Below are positions 10,295-18,701 of a DNA stretch of 64,000 nucleotides, piece by piece (position 1 is the stretch's first letter; each line of letters starts with the position of its first letter). The notes beneath the pieces were generated by a model that ran no database searches, had not been told where the DNA came from, and saw only the letters and a list, made by a program, of their open reading frames with translations. Both the position numbers and the translations under genes were made by a program. This stretch comes from Calditrichota bacterium (lineage in GTDB: Bacteria; Zhuqueibacterota; Zhuqueibacteria; Zhuqueibacterales; Geothermadaptataceae). Location of the stretch: assembly GCA_008501765.1 (NCBI GenBank), contig QQUE01000002.1:1114336-1178335 (forward strand), read 5' to 3'.

Positions 10295-11809
10295 TTATTT
10301 GACATGAACAGATTTTTTTGCTTGTTTGTAATTCGTATAAATTTTGCGGTAGCGATTTTCAAGGTTTTTCTGGCTATAAAATTTTGCTACTCGCAAGCGC
10401 CCGCTCTCACCCATTTTTCTGCGCAAACTTGGCGATTCATAAAGTTTAATTATCGCCCTGGTAATCTCCCGCGTGTTTGTTACTCCCGCCAGCAGTCCAC
10501 TCTCACCCAGTGCTTTATCCTCGTCGCCGACACCCTGCAATAATTCCCGGCACGCTCCAACATCCGTGGATACGCAGGGAATTCCGATACAATTCGCCTC
10601 TAAAATAACCAATGGCTGCGACTCACTGATACTCGTCAAAACCATAATATCAATTTTGGGGAAGTATTCTTTAATGTCCACTTTTCCGGTGAAAGTGACG
10701 ATTTCGGACAAATCGAGCAAATTGACTAAACGATGGCAGTCTTCAAAATAAGTGGGTTCCTCGTCAATCGGACCCATGATAAAAACTTTCATATTCGGAA
10801 TGGCGCGAGAGGCACCCTTGCATGCGCGAATTAATGTTTTGACATCTTTGATCGAAACGACCCGCCCCATAAAGCCAATAACAAATGGATCGGCGGAATT
10901 TTTTGGCTGGATCGAAAGTTTGGATAAACCGTCCACATCGACGCCGTTGGGGATTATTCGCAACTTTTTGCGGTCGGCGCCCTCTTCGATTTGATAGCGC
11001 TGGTTGAATTTGGTTAAAGTGATTATTTCATCAGCATAGCTGTAGCACAGGTAGCTGAGCATGCCAAACATCTTGTTCCAGATATGTTTAAAGTGGCTAT
11101 ACGATCGATCGACCCGAATCGTATTAATGTTTTTTTCATATATCCAGTCGGCGCGGCTAATTTCAATTCGTCGCTCGCGTGTATAAATTCCGTGTTCGGT
11201 TAAAAGCAGCGGCTTTTTGTGCTTTATTTTTCCCAGCGTGGCCCACAACCCGGCATAACCTGTCGAAACCGCATGATAAATCCTGGCTTTTGGCAGCTCA
11301 GAAGTCAAGACTTTAAACATCGGTTGGTGGATAAAGCGAATGCTCCAGAAATAATCGATAAAAGAATCGTTGGCGGCTTTGCCATGATAAAGCTCTTTCA
11401 ATAGCGCCCATGATTTTTTGGTGTTGAGAATTTTTGCCGGCGAAAAGCAGCGATTGTCTTTATCGAAAAAATGGGTAAATATTTTCTCAAACAGGCACGA
11501 TTTCTCAACCGGCGATTCGGAATTATGAAAGGATTTTACGGCCTGCCACTGCGTTTTGTCCCGCTTTTTCGCGTGTTTTGCCGGTAGATTTTCACCGTGC
11601 AGATACAGTTCCTCAATTGCAACAACATTGCCGGGAATATCATAGCGGTAGGTTCGGCTTGAGTCTTTATCCGGCATTATTACAGCCAGGGCAAATGTAA
11701 AATCCGGCAGATTTGTAATTAGTTGATGAACCCAACTTGAAACACCACCGGAAACATAGGGGTATGATCCTTCGAGAACAAAACAGATATCTGCTTCTTC
11801 GTGTTTCAT
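10295..11809 (-). CDS. pelF: Pel polysaccharide glycosyltransferase PelF
   Basis: A GT4-type (GT-B fold) glycosyltransferase of 504 residues. The N-terminal EADICFVLEGSYPYVSGGVS is the PelF hallmark. The nucleotide-sugar half shows IGFMGRVVSIKDV and the acidic catalytic-side motif LEANCIGIPCVSTDVG. PelF is the cytosolic polymerase that uses UDP-sugars to make Pel. The frame could begin one codon earlier at TTG, but the ATG at 11807-11809 is preferred: it overlaps the pelE stop as TGATG, indicating translational coupling. The product would feed the transporter encoded just downstream. Confidence 0.95.
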   Translation of the reverse strand: MKHEEADICFVLEGSYPYVSGGVSSWVHQLITNLPDFTFALAVIMPDKDSSRTYRYDIPGNVVAIEELYLHGENLPAKHAKKRDKTQWQAVKSFHNSESPVEKSCLFEKIFTHFFDKDNRCFSPAKILNTKKSWALLKELYHGKAANDSFIDYFWSIRFIHQPMFKVLTSELPKARIYHAVSTGYAGLWATLGKIKHKKPLLLTEHGIYTRERRIEISRADWIYEKNINTIRVDRSYSHFKHIWNKMFGMLSYLCYSYADEIITLTKFNQRYQIEEGADRKKLRIIPNGVDVDGLSKLSIQPKNSADPFVIGFMGRVVSIKDVKTLIRACKGASRAIPNMKVFIMGPIDEEPTYFEDCHRLVNLLDLSEIVTFTGKVDIKEYFPKIDIMVLTSISESQPLVILEANCIGIPCVSTDVGACRELLQGVGDEDKALGESGLLAGVTNTREITRAIIKLYESPSLRRKMGESGRLRVAKFYSQKNLENRYRKIYTNYKQAKKSVHVK

Positions 11810-12888
11810 CAAACCAATTCCTCTTTCTGATATTGCAATGCTCCGCCAGACTCACTTTCCAAATTCAAATCGGTCCACCAGGCCACGGTTTCGGCACAAA
11901 TTTCTGGCAGATCCCCACATTCATTTATCGTATGACAGGTTTTTTTAACATGTTCGTATTTTCCCTGGGCAAAATAGGTCTCGGCCAGCCATATTTTCGG
12001 ATTAAAATCCTGTGGATTCTTGGTGACCAGCCCATTGAAAATCGACTCAGCTTCCTCATACCGCCGCGATTTTAGCAAAAGACGACCCAATTCAATATCG
12101 ATCGTTGCGTCATCCGGAACGAGTTTGTGGTATTTCATGTAACTTTCAATTCCCAGATTTTGATAATAGGAGAGCAATGAATCATCGAGCACACCGAGAT
12201 GGCAATAAAGATCGAAAGAGCGCGCTAATTCGAGTATTAATTCCGGTTTTTGGGGTGTTTCTGCGACGGCGTTTTGCAAAGATTCTATTTTTGCGACCGT
12301 TTTTTCTTCAATCCCGGTCAGAGCTGAGGCGGCGAGAATTTTCACATCTGTCGTCGACTGATTAACGACCGATTGCAGAATACTTACCGCAGCTTTATTT
12401 CCGAGACGGGAGAGTTTTTGAATTGCTGTTTCTTCCAACCGCTCATTGCCACTGATAAAAATATCTTTCAGTGCATCGATGTTTTGTTCGGAACGGATGA
12501 ATCCAACCACATCTTTTCCAAGTTCTTCCATGATTTCATCGATGTGGCCCGGGAGTTGGGAATCATCAAATTCAAAATAATCGTCCTGATTGAACCGCTT
12601 TTTTCGCGTGCCGGCATAAACCAGAAAAATTCCGGGCATGCCATACACCGGAATAAACAGAGCCACAGCCCAGGCAATAAGCAGAAAGTTGTAATTCACA
12701 GCCTGGCTTGCTTTTTGAGCCAAGTAGAGAAAAGTTATAAATAGCACACTGATGCCCATATGAGCGATAATAGCCAGGTAAAATAAAAAATCAGTCAATC
12801 CGGTCAGCCAGTAAAACAGAATGAAATCACCAAAAATACACAGCAGCAGTAATACAATGGTTCCTGTTTTCGATAATGCTTTAATCAT
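11809..12888 (-). CDS. pelE: PelE-like inner membrane TPR protein
   Basis: This 359-residue protein has three or four hydrophobic segments in the first 90 residues (TIVLLLLCIFGDFILFYW and following). A soluble part follows with a HEAT/armadillo-like stretch (AIQKLSRLGNKAAVSIL) and TPR-like helices near residues 245-325 (ELGRLLLKSRRYEEAESIF, ETYFAQGKYEHVKKTC). That layout, and the position between pelD and pelF, match PelE, which bridges PelD and the rest of the synthase. Sequence conservation of PelE is low across phyla, so the call rests on architecture and synteny. It starts 2 bp after the pelD stop. Confidence 0.85.
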   Translation of the reverse strand: MIKALSKTGTIVLLLLCIFGDFILFYWLTGLTDFLFYLAIIAHMGISVLFITFLYLAQKASQAVNYNFLLIAWAVALFIPVYGMPGIFLVYAGTRKKRFNQDDYFEFDDSQLPGHIDEIMEELGKDVVGFIRSEQNIDALKDIFISGNERLEETAIQKLSRLGNKAAVSILQSVVNQSTTDVKILAASALTGIEEKTVAKIESLQNAVAETPQKPELILELARSFDLYCHLGVLDDSLLSYYQNLGIESYMKYHKLVPDDATIDIELGRLLLKSRRYEEAESIFNGLVTKNPQDFNPKIWLAETYFAQGKYEHVKKTCHTINECGDLPEICAETVAWWTDLNLESESGGALQYQKEELV

Positions 12889-12890
12889 GA

Positions 12891-14471
12891 TTATCCCCTG
12901 TTTTCCATGCTCAAGAATGAGATGTCTTCGAAATCATCGCGATTTTCATCAATGAAGAGAATGTCATTAAAGCCTTCCGGCACAGATTCTGTTTGCGGGG
13001 TGGTTAAGTTGCGTAAAAAATCCATATCACTCTGCTGCAAACGTGTGTTGAATTTTTCATCATTAAATAACTTCTCTGCCGCTTTTTCAAAATCACTGAC
13101 CGTTGTGTAAGATTTTTGAAAATCACTCAGTGCTGTCCGAATTTCTAAAGAATCATGCGAGTTCGCAAAAGGTTTGAAATGAAAATTGGTAATCTCTTGC
13201 ATTAAATTTTCGATAAGTTGCTGCGTTTTGGTTTTGTCATCGCCGGTGAAAATAATGGCAAAAGTGTCGGGCCATTTGTAGCGGCCAACGATCACCGTTT
13301 CACTGAGTTGTTTCTTGAAAATCATGCCAAGAACCATGTATAAATCGTTCCGCGTCTCCCGCGACATTTCGTTAAATCGATGGATGCGAAACAGCGCCAG
13401 TGACAGAATCGAGTTGAATCGATGAGCGCGCGCTATTTCGTACTCAAGCCGTTTTTGAAAATAGGGATAAGTAAAGGTGTTACCACCGCTTTCAGGATCG
13501 AGAATTCGCTCTTTTTCTGCTTCCTGAAATTGCAGCCGCTTATCAATCAACGTCGACACCCAGTTGCCAATGCGACTAAAAATGCGCATGGCGTGGTGAT
13601 TAAAAACGAGAAACGGCAGCCGTTCAATATTTATCACACCGATAATTGACTCATCCCGGCGTTTAATGGGCACGGCCATCATTATCGGCTGCTCACCGGT
13701 TTTCGTCCATTCTTTTTCAGAATCGGGTTGATGAATGCTGACGATTGTTTTTTTCAGCACTAATTCGCCGATGAGGCCGTCGGTTAAATTCAAAGTATCC
13801 GGGAGTTGCGTTAAATGTTCCGGATCAACTCTTACCTGCAATTTGAGCTTGTTGCCTTCCATCAAATAAATCGATGCCACTTGAATTTGTAAATGTTCAA
13901 CCAACATGTCGAGTATTTTGAGATAAAGTTCCTTATTGTCGGAAGTATCAATTTGATTCAGGCGATCAAAAAGGGAGAGCAAGGTCGAAGTCTGGGTAGC
14001 GATGCGTTTTTCCAATTCCTGTTTGGAGGTGGAAACAGCCACAAGCAATACGTTCAGATCTTCCAGACGGGCATTGGTAGCGTTAAAATCTTTATCAAGT
14101 TTCGCTTTCTGTTTTTTGTAAAGGGATCGAATTTCCCCGATTATGCCACCAGCAAGAATGAAGAGAAAGGGGATACGAAATCCAAAGTGCGGGAAATGCA
14201 TGGATTGAAAATCGATGATTCCAGTTTGTGCAGCAAAATATATGTAGAGTATTGCTGCGGCACCCCCGGCAATTAAGCCTTGCAACAACCCGTAACGGGA
14301 GGCGATGAGCAAAACTGTAATCCAATGGGGATTTGGAAAAACGCCGACAAAGCCCAATTGTTCCGGGTTGAAAATCAAATTGAGAACATGCAAAACGGCT
14401 GTAAATATCAAGATTTCCAGCAAAAAGAAATAATCGCGAAATTGCCTTTGAAGCAGTTTTAAGTTTTCCAT
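12891..14471 (-). CDS. pelD: PelD-like GAF plus degenerate GGDEF membrane protein
   Basis: Residues 15-120 hold about four membrane segments, 125-170 a coiled coil, roughly 180-310 a GAF domain (VASIYLM, VPIKRRDESIIGVINIE) and 330-480 a degenerate GGDEF domain. This is the PelD layout. In Pseudomonas PelD activates the synthase by binding cyclic di-GMP at an RxxD I-site placed just ahead of the dead active site. Here the dead site reads RYKWPDTF (residues 397-404). The aligned I-site positions read SETV (390-393), so the arginine and aspartate are both absent. Either c-di-GMP is bound differently or another signal controls this Pel system. The identity is supported by neighbours on both sides. 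Confidence 0.9.
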   Translation of the reverse strand: MENLKLLQRQFRDYFFLLEILIFTAVLHVLNLIFNPEQLGFVGVFPNPHWITVLLIASRYGLLQGLIAGGAAAILYIYFAAQTGIIDFQSMHFPHFGFRIPFLFILAGGIIGEIRSLYKKQKAKLDKDFNATNARLEDLNVLLVAVSTSKQELEKRIATQTSTLLSLFDRLNQIDTSDNKELYLKILDMLVEHLQIQVASIYLMEGNKLKLQVRVDPEHLTQLPDTLNLTDGLIGELVLKKTIVSIHQPDSEKEWTKTGEQPIMMAVPIKRRDESIIGVINIERLPFLVFNHHAMRIFSRIGNWVSTLIDKRLQFQEAEKERILDPESGGNTFTYPYFQKRLEYEIARAHRFNSILSLALFRIHRFNEMSRETRNDLYMVLGMIFKKQLSETVIVGRYKWPDTFAIIFTGDDKTKTQQLIENLMQEITNFHFKPFANSHDSLEIRTALSDFQKSYTTVSDFEKAAEKLFNDEKFNTRLQQSDMDFLRNLTTPQTESVPEGFNDILFIDENRDDFEDISFLSMENRG

Positions 14472-14488
14472 ATTACAACTTCTAATTT

Positions 14489-17400
14489 TTAATAAAAGTA
14501 TCCTAAATTGAGAAGAAACTGATAGGTATAGCCGTCAACTATCGTTTCTCTTTCGGTTCCGTAGCTCATTTGACTACGCAATCGCAAATTATGTAAAAGC
14601 ATGTATTCCAAATTCAAGTCGCCGTAATAACTCAAGTCGGCACGATTTGTTCGGTAGCCAAAACTGCCGCCGAGATCAAAGAAGATTCGCTCTTTCGAAA
14701 AGCTAAAACGGGCTCCAAGATTGTGTACCGTTTCGTTTTGCAAATAAGCGGCAAATTCGTGGGATAACGGAATCCCGGCATATTTGTAACCATACAGATT
14801 ATACGAAAAAAGGAATCCCGGTAAAAAATTGAAGTAGACATCGGATTGTAAATTAAATTGGTCCAGCCAGCCCATGGCTAAATCTGATGCCAGGAGTTTG
14901 TTGGCAAACCGGCCAATGGATGCATGAACATTCCAGGTGTGCGCAGGATGAAAATTCCCGTTGATTTTAAAGCCACTTTGGCGGCCTCCCAATATGTCCG
15001 CGTAATGAAGATCGCGCCAGGTTATGTTGTAATATAACTGCAGCGCCAGCGCATCGGAAGTGCGGTAAAACCAGCTTGCAACAGCAGTCGCTGTCAGATT
15101 CTGTTGTGAATTGCTACCGGTAATTCCGAGAGCCGATTCCATTCGCAAGCGATCGTTGAGGCGGGATTTCACACCGAGTGCCAATTGTTTGTAGTTTTCC
15201 GCGGAACCGGGGCTGTCATTGTCCTGTAAATTTACCTGATCACCACGGAAAAAGAATTGCCCGGCCGAGGTTTTTGCGAAAGCACATATAACCGAATATA
15301 TTTTTCTTTCGAAGCGGTTACTTTGCTGCTCCTGCGAAATTTCTGTGGCAATTGCTTGCGCATTGTCCCGCCGCAAACGAAATAAACGCGTGCGCGCGGC
15401 CTCGTTTTCGGGATCGATTTTCAGGGCAACTTCGAGCTTTTCCTTTGCCTGAACCCAATCTCCCAGTGTGGCATGCAAGTCAGCCATATCCAGCATTTGG
15501 CCACTGTTCAATGCGCCTTCTTTCTCCAGCGAAGCCAAAACGCGCAATGATTTTCTAATTTCGCCTTTTTTATAATAGAGCACGCTCTGCAGTTGCAGCG
15601 CCTGTATATTTTGGGGATATATTTTGCGCAGCGAATTAAGTATTTCCTCGGCATCGTCAAGTTTTTGTGCTGTGAGCATCGTCGCGATATAATCCAGTTG
15701 CACGTAGAAGTCGCTCGGCGAATTTTGTAGTAATTGGTCATAGATTGAACGGGAAGCGGTTAGTTGTCCCTGGCCAGCTAAAATGCGCGCTTTGGCGAGA
15801 TAGGTATCCTTGCTTCGAAGTTCAGTTTTTAACAGATTCAACGCCGTGCTGAACTCTTGCGCAGCCTGGTTTTTCTTGTTTGTTGCGTGGTAAACCTCGG
15901 CTAAATGATAGTGGCTTTCGTAATCTCCCCGATAATCCCGATGAAATTTATTGATAATTTTAATGGCCATTTGCGGCCGGTTGTTCCAGGCATAAGCCAG
16001 CCCGATCGTCCGTAAAATCGCACTGTCTGCGGGGGTGGTTTTTATAATTTGCTTCGCGGAATTTATGGCTGCATCAAACATTGCAGACTGGAAATAAAAG
16101 AGCATGATTTTCTTTTGTTCGGAAAAGGATGAAATATCTTTTGGCAACGCTGCACGCATCGCTTTTTTATCACCGAGTTTCCAATAGAGCATTGCCATCT
16201 GCAATTTATCGTCAAGAGTTTCGGCGTGCTTTTCTGTCCATTTTTTATATTGATCCAGCGCTTCGGCATATTTTTCATTGCGGATCAATTCATTGCGGAA
16301 TCCGAGCTGATAATCCGAGTTTTCGGGAAAATTTTTCGCTAACAACCGATAGCAATGCAGCGACCGCTCGTATTTGTTTTCCTGAAGAAAAAAACGGATG
16401 CAGGATTGCAGATAGTTTTCATCTGCAATTTTGTGAGATCGTATTCCCTGCCAAAGTTCCTCACTGGCACGTTCATTTTGCCCGTCAGCTATCAGCGCGT
16501 AAACCAGGTTTTGCCGTGCATCAACATCGGTCGGATCGCGGTTAATTATTTCTGTAAATTCCGCAATCGCCGGTTTAATCTGATTTGTTTTAAATAGAGC
16601 AGCCGCCCTGTTTCTGCTGTAATCGGGTGAAGAAATTTGGAGCTCCACCATTTGTTGATGCAACGAAATGAGACTTTTGTACTGTTTGTGAAACTGGTAG
16701 CTCTGCAATAAATATTCGATTGTGCTCCTGCTGGTATCGCCCAGATTGAAAGCGAAGCGGTAGGCAGACTGGGCTTGCAACGGTTCATCCATATTTCGCA
16801 GCAGGCGACCCATTTCCAGGTAAAATTCAGGATCCGCAGGATTGCGGCTTTGTTGGTTTTTAATATGAAAGAGCGCTGCATGCGGGTTGCCGACGTGTAA
16901 AAATAATTCTGCCAAATCCTGTTGCAGCCGGCTGTTTTCCGGATCCGATTTGAGATGATTTTCTAAATAACTGATCGTTTTCAGCGGTTCGTATTGCCGG
17001 GCAACTTCTAAAAAACGATCCATGGTTGCCCGGTTTTTTGACTCGTGGCTGGCGAAATGCTGCAAATGGGGTAAGGATTTTTTTGCATCATTGCTCCAGT
17101 CGTAAATTTGAATGAGCTTTTGCCGCGCAATCCGGTTTTTACTGTTTGTTTGCAGGATATCTTCGAAGATTTTCGCAGCTTGCTTTTTGTTGCCGTTGGC
17201 CAGATGCAAATCTCCAAGTAATATGCGCGCCTTCGAATCGGCGGGAATGGCAGCCAAATATTTTTCAATGTAGGGAATGGCATCAGAATAATTTTTTATG
17301 GATCTGTAAAGAGCGCCCGTTCGATACAAATAATCCGTGTTGTTGGGATTTTCATCGAGCAATTGACGGTAGTGTTCAATGGCTGGCTGCGGTTGTCCGT

Positions 17401-17812
17401 TCCAGGCGTAAAGTTCGGCCAATTGTTGGCGTTGATTTTGATTTTCAGGCTCAATTTTCACCAGTTGATCAAGAATACCTATCATTTTGTTTTTATTCTC
17501 ATCCTGCTGGTAAAAGCGAAACAGATTTTCCAGAACTGCTTTGGATTTCAGGCCGAAAGTGGAGGCTTGTTCAAAATGGTATCGCGCTTCGGCTGGCCTC
17601 TCTGCCAGTAAAAAAACTTCCGCGACTTCCCGGTGCAAAAAGGCATTTTCCGGCTGGACATTTAACATTTTTTCGTACATCTGCAGCGCTTCATCCAGCT
17701 TGCCGGCTTTTATATGCAAATCAATCAGCCGCGTATCGGAAGCATAAAGAATAACCGCTGCTCCCAAAATACCGGATAGAAAGAGCACGATCCACCGCTT
17801 CTTAATTCCCAT
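14489..17812 (-). CDS. pelB: PelB-like TPR and outer-membrane beta-barrel exporter
   Basis: About 1107 residues. A hydrophobic N-terminal anchor (WIVLFLSGILGAAVILYA) is followed by many TPR repeats up to about residue 800, for example GKLDEALQMYEKMLNVQPENAF, each with the TPR A-helix pattern. The last 280 residues have amphipathic beta-strand alternation and end in an aromatic-terminated strand (FLLNLGYFY), as expected for an outer-membrane barrel. PelB guides Pel through the periplasm and outer membrane; the size is close to the Pseudomonas protein (about 1190). The ATG at 17810-17812 has GGAG seven bases upstream and overlaps the upstream hydrolase gene by 11 bp. No PelC lipoprotein gene follows it. 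Confidence 0.9.
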   Translation of the reverse strand: MGIKKRWIVLFLSGILGAAVILYASDTRLIDLHIKAGKLDEALQMYEKMLNVQPENAFLHREVAEVFLLAERPAEARYHFEQASTFGLKSKAVLENLFRFYQQDENKNKMIGILDQLVKIEPENQNQRQQLAELYAWNGQPQPAIEHYRQLLDENPNNTDYLYRTGALYRSIKNYSDAIPYIEKYLAAIPADSKARILLGDLHLANGNKKQAAKIFEDILQTNSKNRIARQKLIQIYDWSNDAKKSLPHLQHFASHESKNRATMDRFLEVARQYEPLKTISYLENHLKSDPENSRLQQDLAELFLHVGNPHAALFHIKNQQSRNPADPEFYLEMGRLLRNMDEPLQAQSAYRFAFNLGDTSRSTIEYLLQSYQFHKQYKSLISLHQQMVELQISSPDYSRNRAAALFKTNQIKPAIAEFTEIINRDPTDVDARQNLVYALIADGQNERASEELWQGIRSHKIADENYLQSCIRFFLQENKYERSLHCYRLLAKNFPENSDYQLGFRNELIRNEKYAEALDQYKKWTEKHAETLDDKLQMAMLYWKLGDKKAMRAALPKDISSFSEQKKIMLFYFQSAMFDAAINSAKQIIKTTPADSAILRTIGLAYAWNNRPQMAIKIINKFHRDYRGDYESHYHLAEVYHATNKKNQAAQEFSTALNLLKTELRSKDTYLAKARILAGQGQLTASRSIYDQLLQNSPSDFYVQLDYIATMLTAQKLDDAEEILNSLRKIYPQNIQALQLQSVLYYKKGEIRKSLRVLASLEKEGALNSGQMLDMADLHATLGDWVQAKEKLEVALKIDPENEAARTRLFRLRRDNAQAIATEISQEQQSNRFERKIYSVICAFAKTSAGQFFFRGDQVNLQDNDSPGSAENYKQLALGVKSRLNDRLRMESALGITGSNSQQNLTATAVASWFYRTSDALALQLYYNITWRDLHYADILGGRQSGFKINGNFHPAHTWNVHASIGRFANKLLASDLAMGWLDQFNLQSDVYFNFLPGFLFSYNLYGYKYAGIPLSHEFAAYLQNETVHNLGARFSFSKERIFFDLGGSFGYRTNRADLSYYGDLNLEYMLLHNLRLRSQMSYGTERETIVDGYTYQFLLNLGYFY

Positions 17813-18701
17813 GAGCAAACTCCTGTGCCGTGTAGTAAATTGTGCTCAATGACGGATCGCTTAAATACGGAATAAATCCATTTTTTTCAGCCAGTTCAAA
17901 AGTGGATTTTTTTATATATTCTTGGCTTTTTGACGTGTAGTCCAATGTTAAAACCAGCCCCCCATTTTGCTGAAAATCATGCATCATTTTCATGTATTCC
18001 CGGTAAACGGCTGGACTGCGCAAAGCCGCCAATCCTGAATTAGCATTGTACTCGGTGAGTACAGATTCGGCGAGCAGCCCATCAACGGCGGACGCGAATT
18101 GCGGCAGCATTGAAAAACCACGGTTGGCAATTATCAGGATGCCGGGATTATTTTTACGAATCGCGTGGATGAGTTCGATCATCGCATTTTGAGCTCCGAC
18201 GACCGGTTTTTCGAGTTTGTGCCGTTCCAAATACTCTGCCGAGTCGATGGTATCGAGAAATAATCCATCAAAACCCTTGGCCAAGATGGCGGGAATTACG
18301 GTATCGGTTATTAAATTTTGCCACTCTGCTGTGCGAATATCAGCAAAGAAACCTCCAAAGGATGTTTGTTCATTTAAAAGCGCTGATGTTCCTTTAACCA
18401 TCGGCCAATACCAGCGTGTCGGGTGAATTTCCGCCAGGCTGAGGTACCCGAAAATTTTTGTTCCCGATTGTTTGATCGTCGCGAGATCTGTCTGTGCGTC
18501 CGGATCCAGAACCGCCAGATCGAATTTGGAAATTTTGGATACTGGTACATCAAAACCATAATAACAGACCCATGATTTTACCTCCTTTAATCGATCTTTT
18601 GGAGAGCGGATATTTTTTACACACGACAAAAAACTCATACTAACGATTAGTCCGGTTAAAATTATGGGGGAAATTAAATTTTTCATAACGTGCATTTTCA
18701 T
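17802..18701 (-). CDS. PelA-type glycoside hydrolase domain as a separate lipoprotein (endo-alpha-1,4-polygalactosaminidase-like)
   Basis: A 299-residue protein with a lipoprotein signal (hydrophobic 8-24, SFLSC). The mature part is the TIM-barrel hydrolase domain that forms the N-terminus of PelA in Pseudomonas (GH114/GH166-type). Motifs visible are GYLSLAEIHPTRWYW, GFDGLFLDTIDSAEY and VDGLLAESVLTEY, containing the acidic residues expected of the active site. It would cleave Pel, a galactosamine/GalNAc polymer, during processing or release. The gene starts in an ATGA overlap with the stop of the deacetylase gene, so the two halves of PelA are made as separate, coupled proteins in the reverse of the fused order. 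Confidence 0.88.
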   Translation of the reverse strand: MKMHVMKNLISPIILTGLIVSMSFLSCVKNIRSPKDRLKEVKSWVCYYGFDVPVSKISKFDLAVLDPDAQTDLATIKQSGTKIFGYLSLAEIHPTRWYWPMVKGTSALLNEQTSFGGFFADIRTAEWQNLITDTVIPAILAKGFDGLFLDTIDSAEYLERHKLEKPVVGAQNAMIELIHAIRKNNPGILIIANRGFSMLPQFASAVDGLLAESVLTEYNANSGLAALRSPAVYREYMKMMHDFQQNGGLVLTLDYTSKSQEYIKKSTFELAEKNGFIPYLSDPSLSTIYYTAQEFAHGN

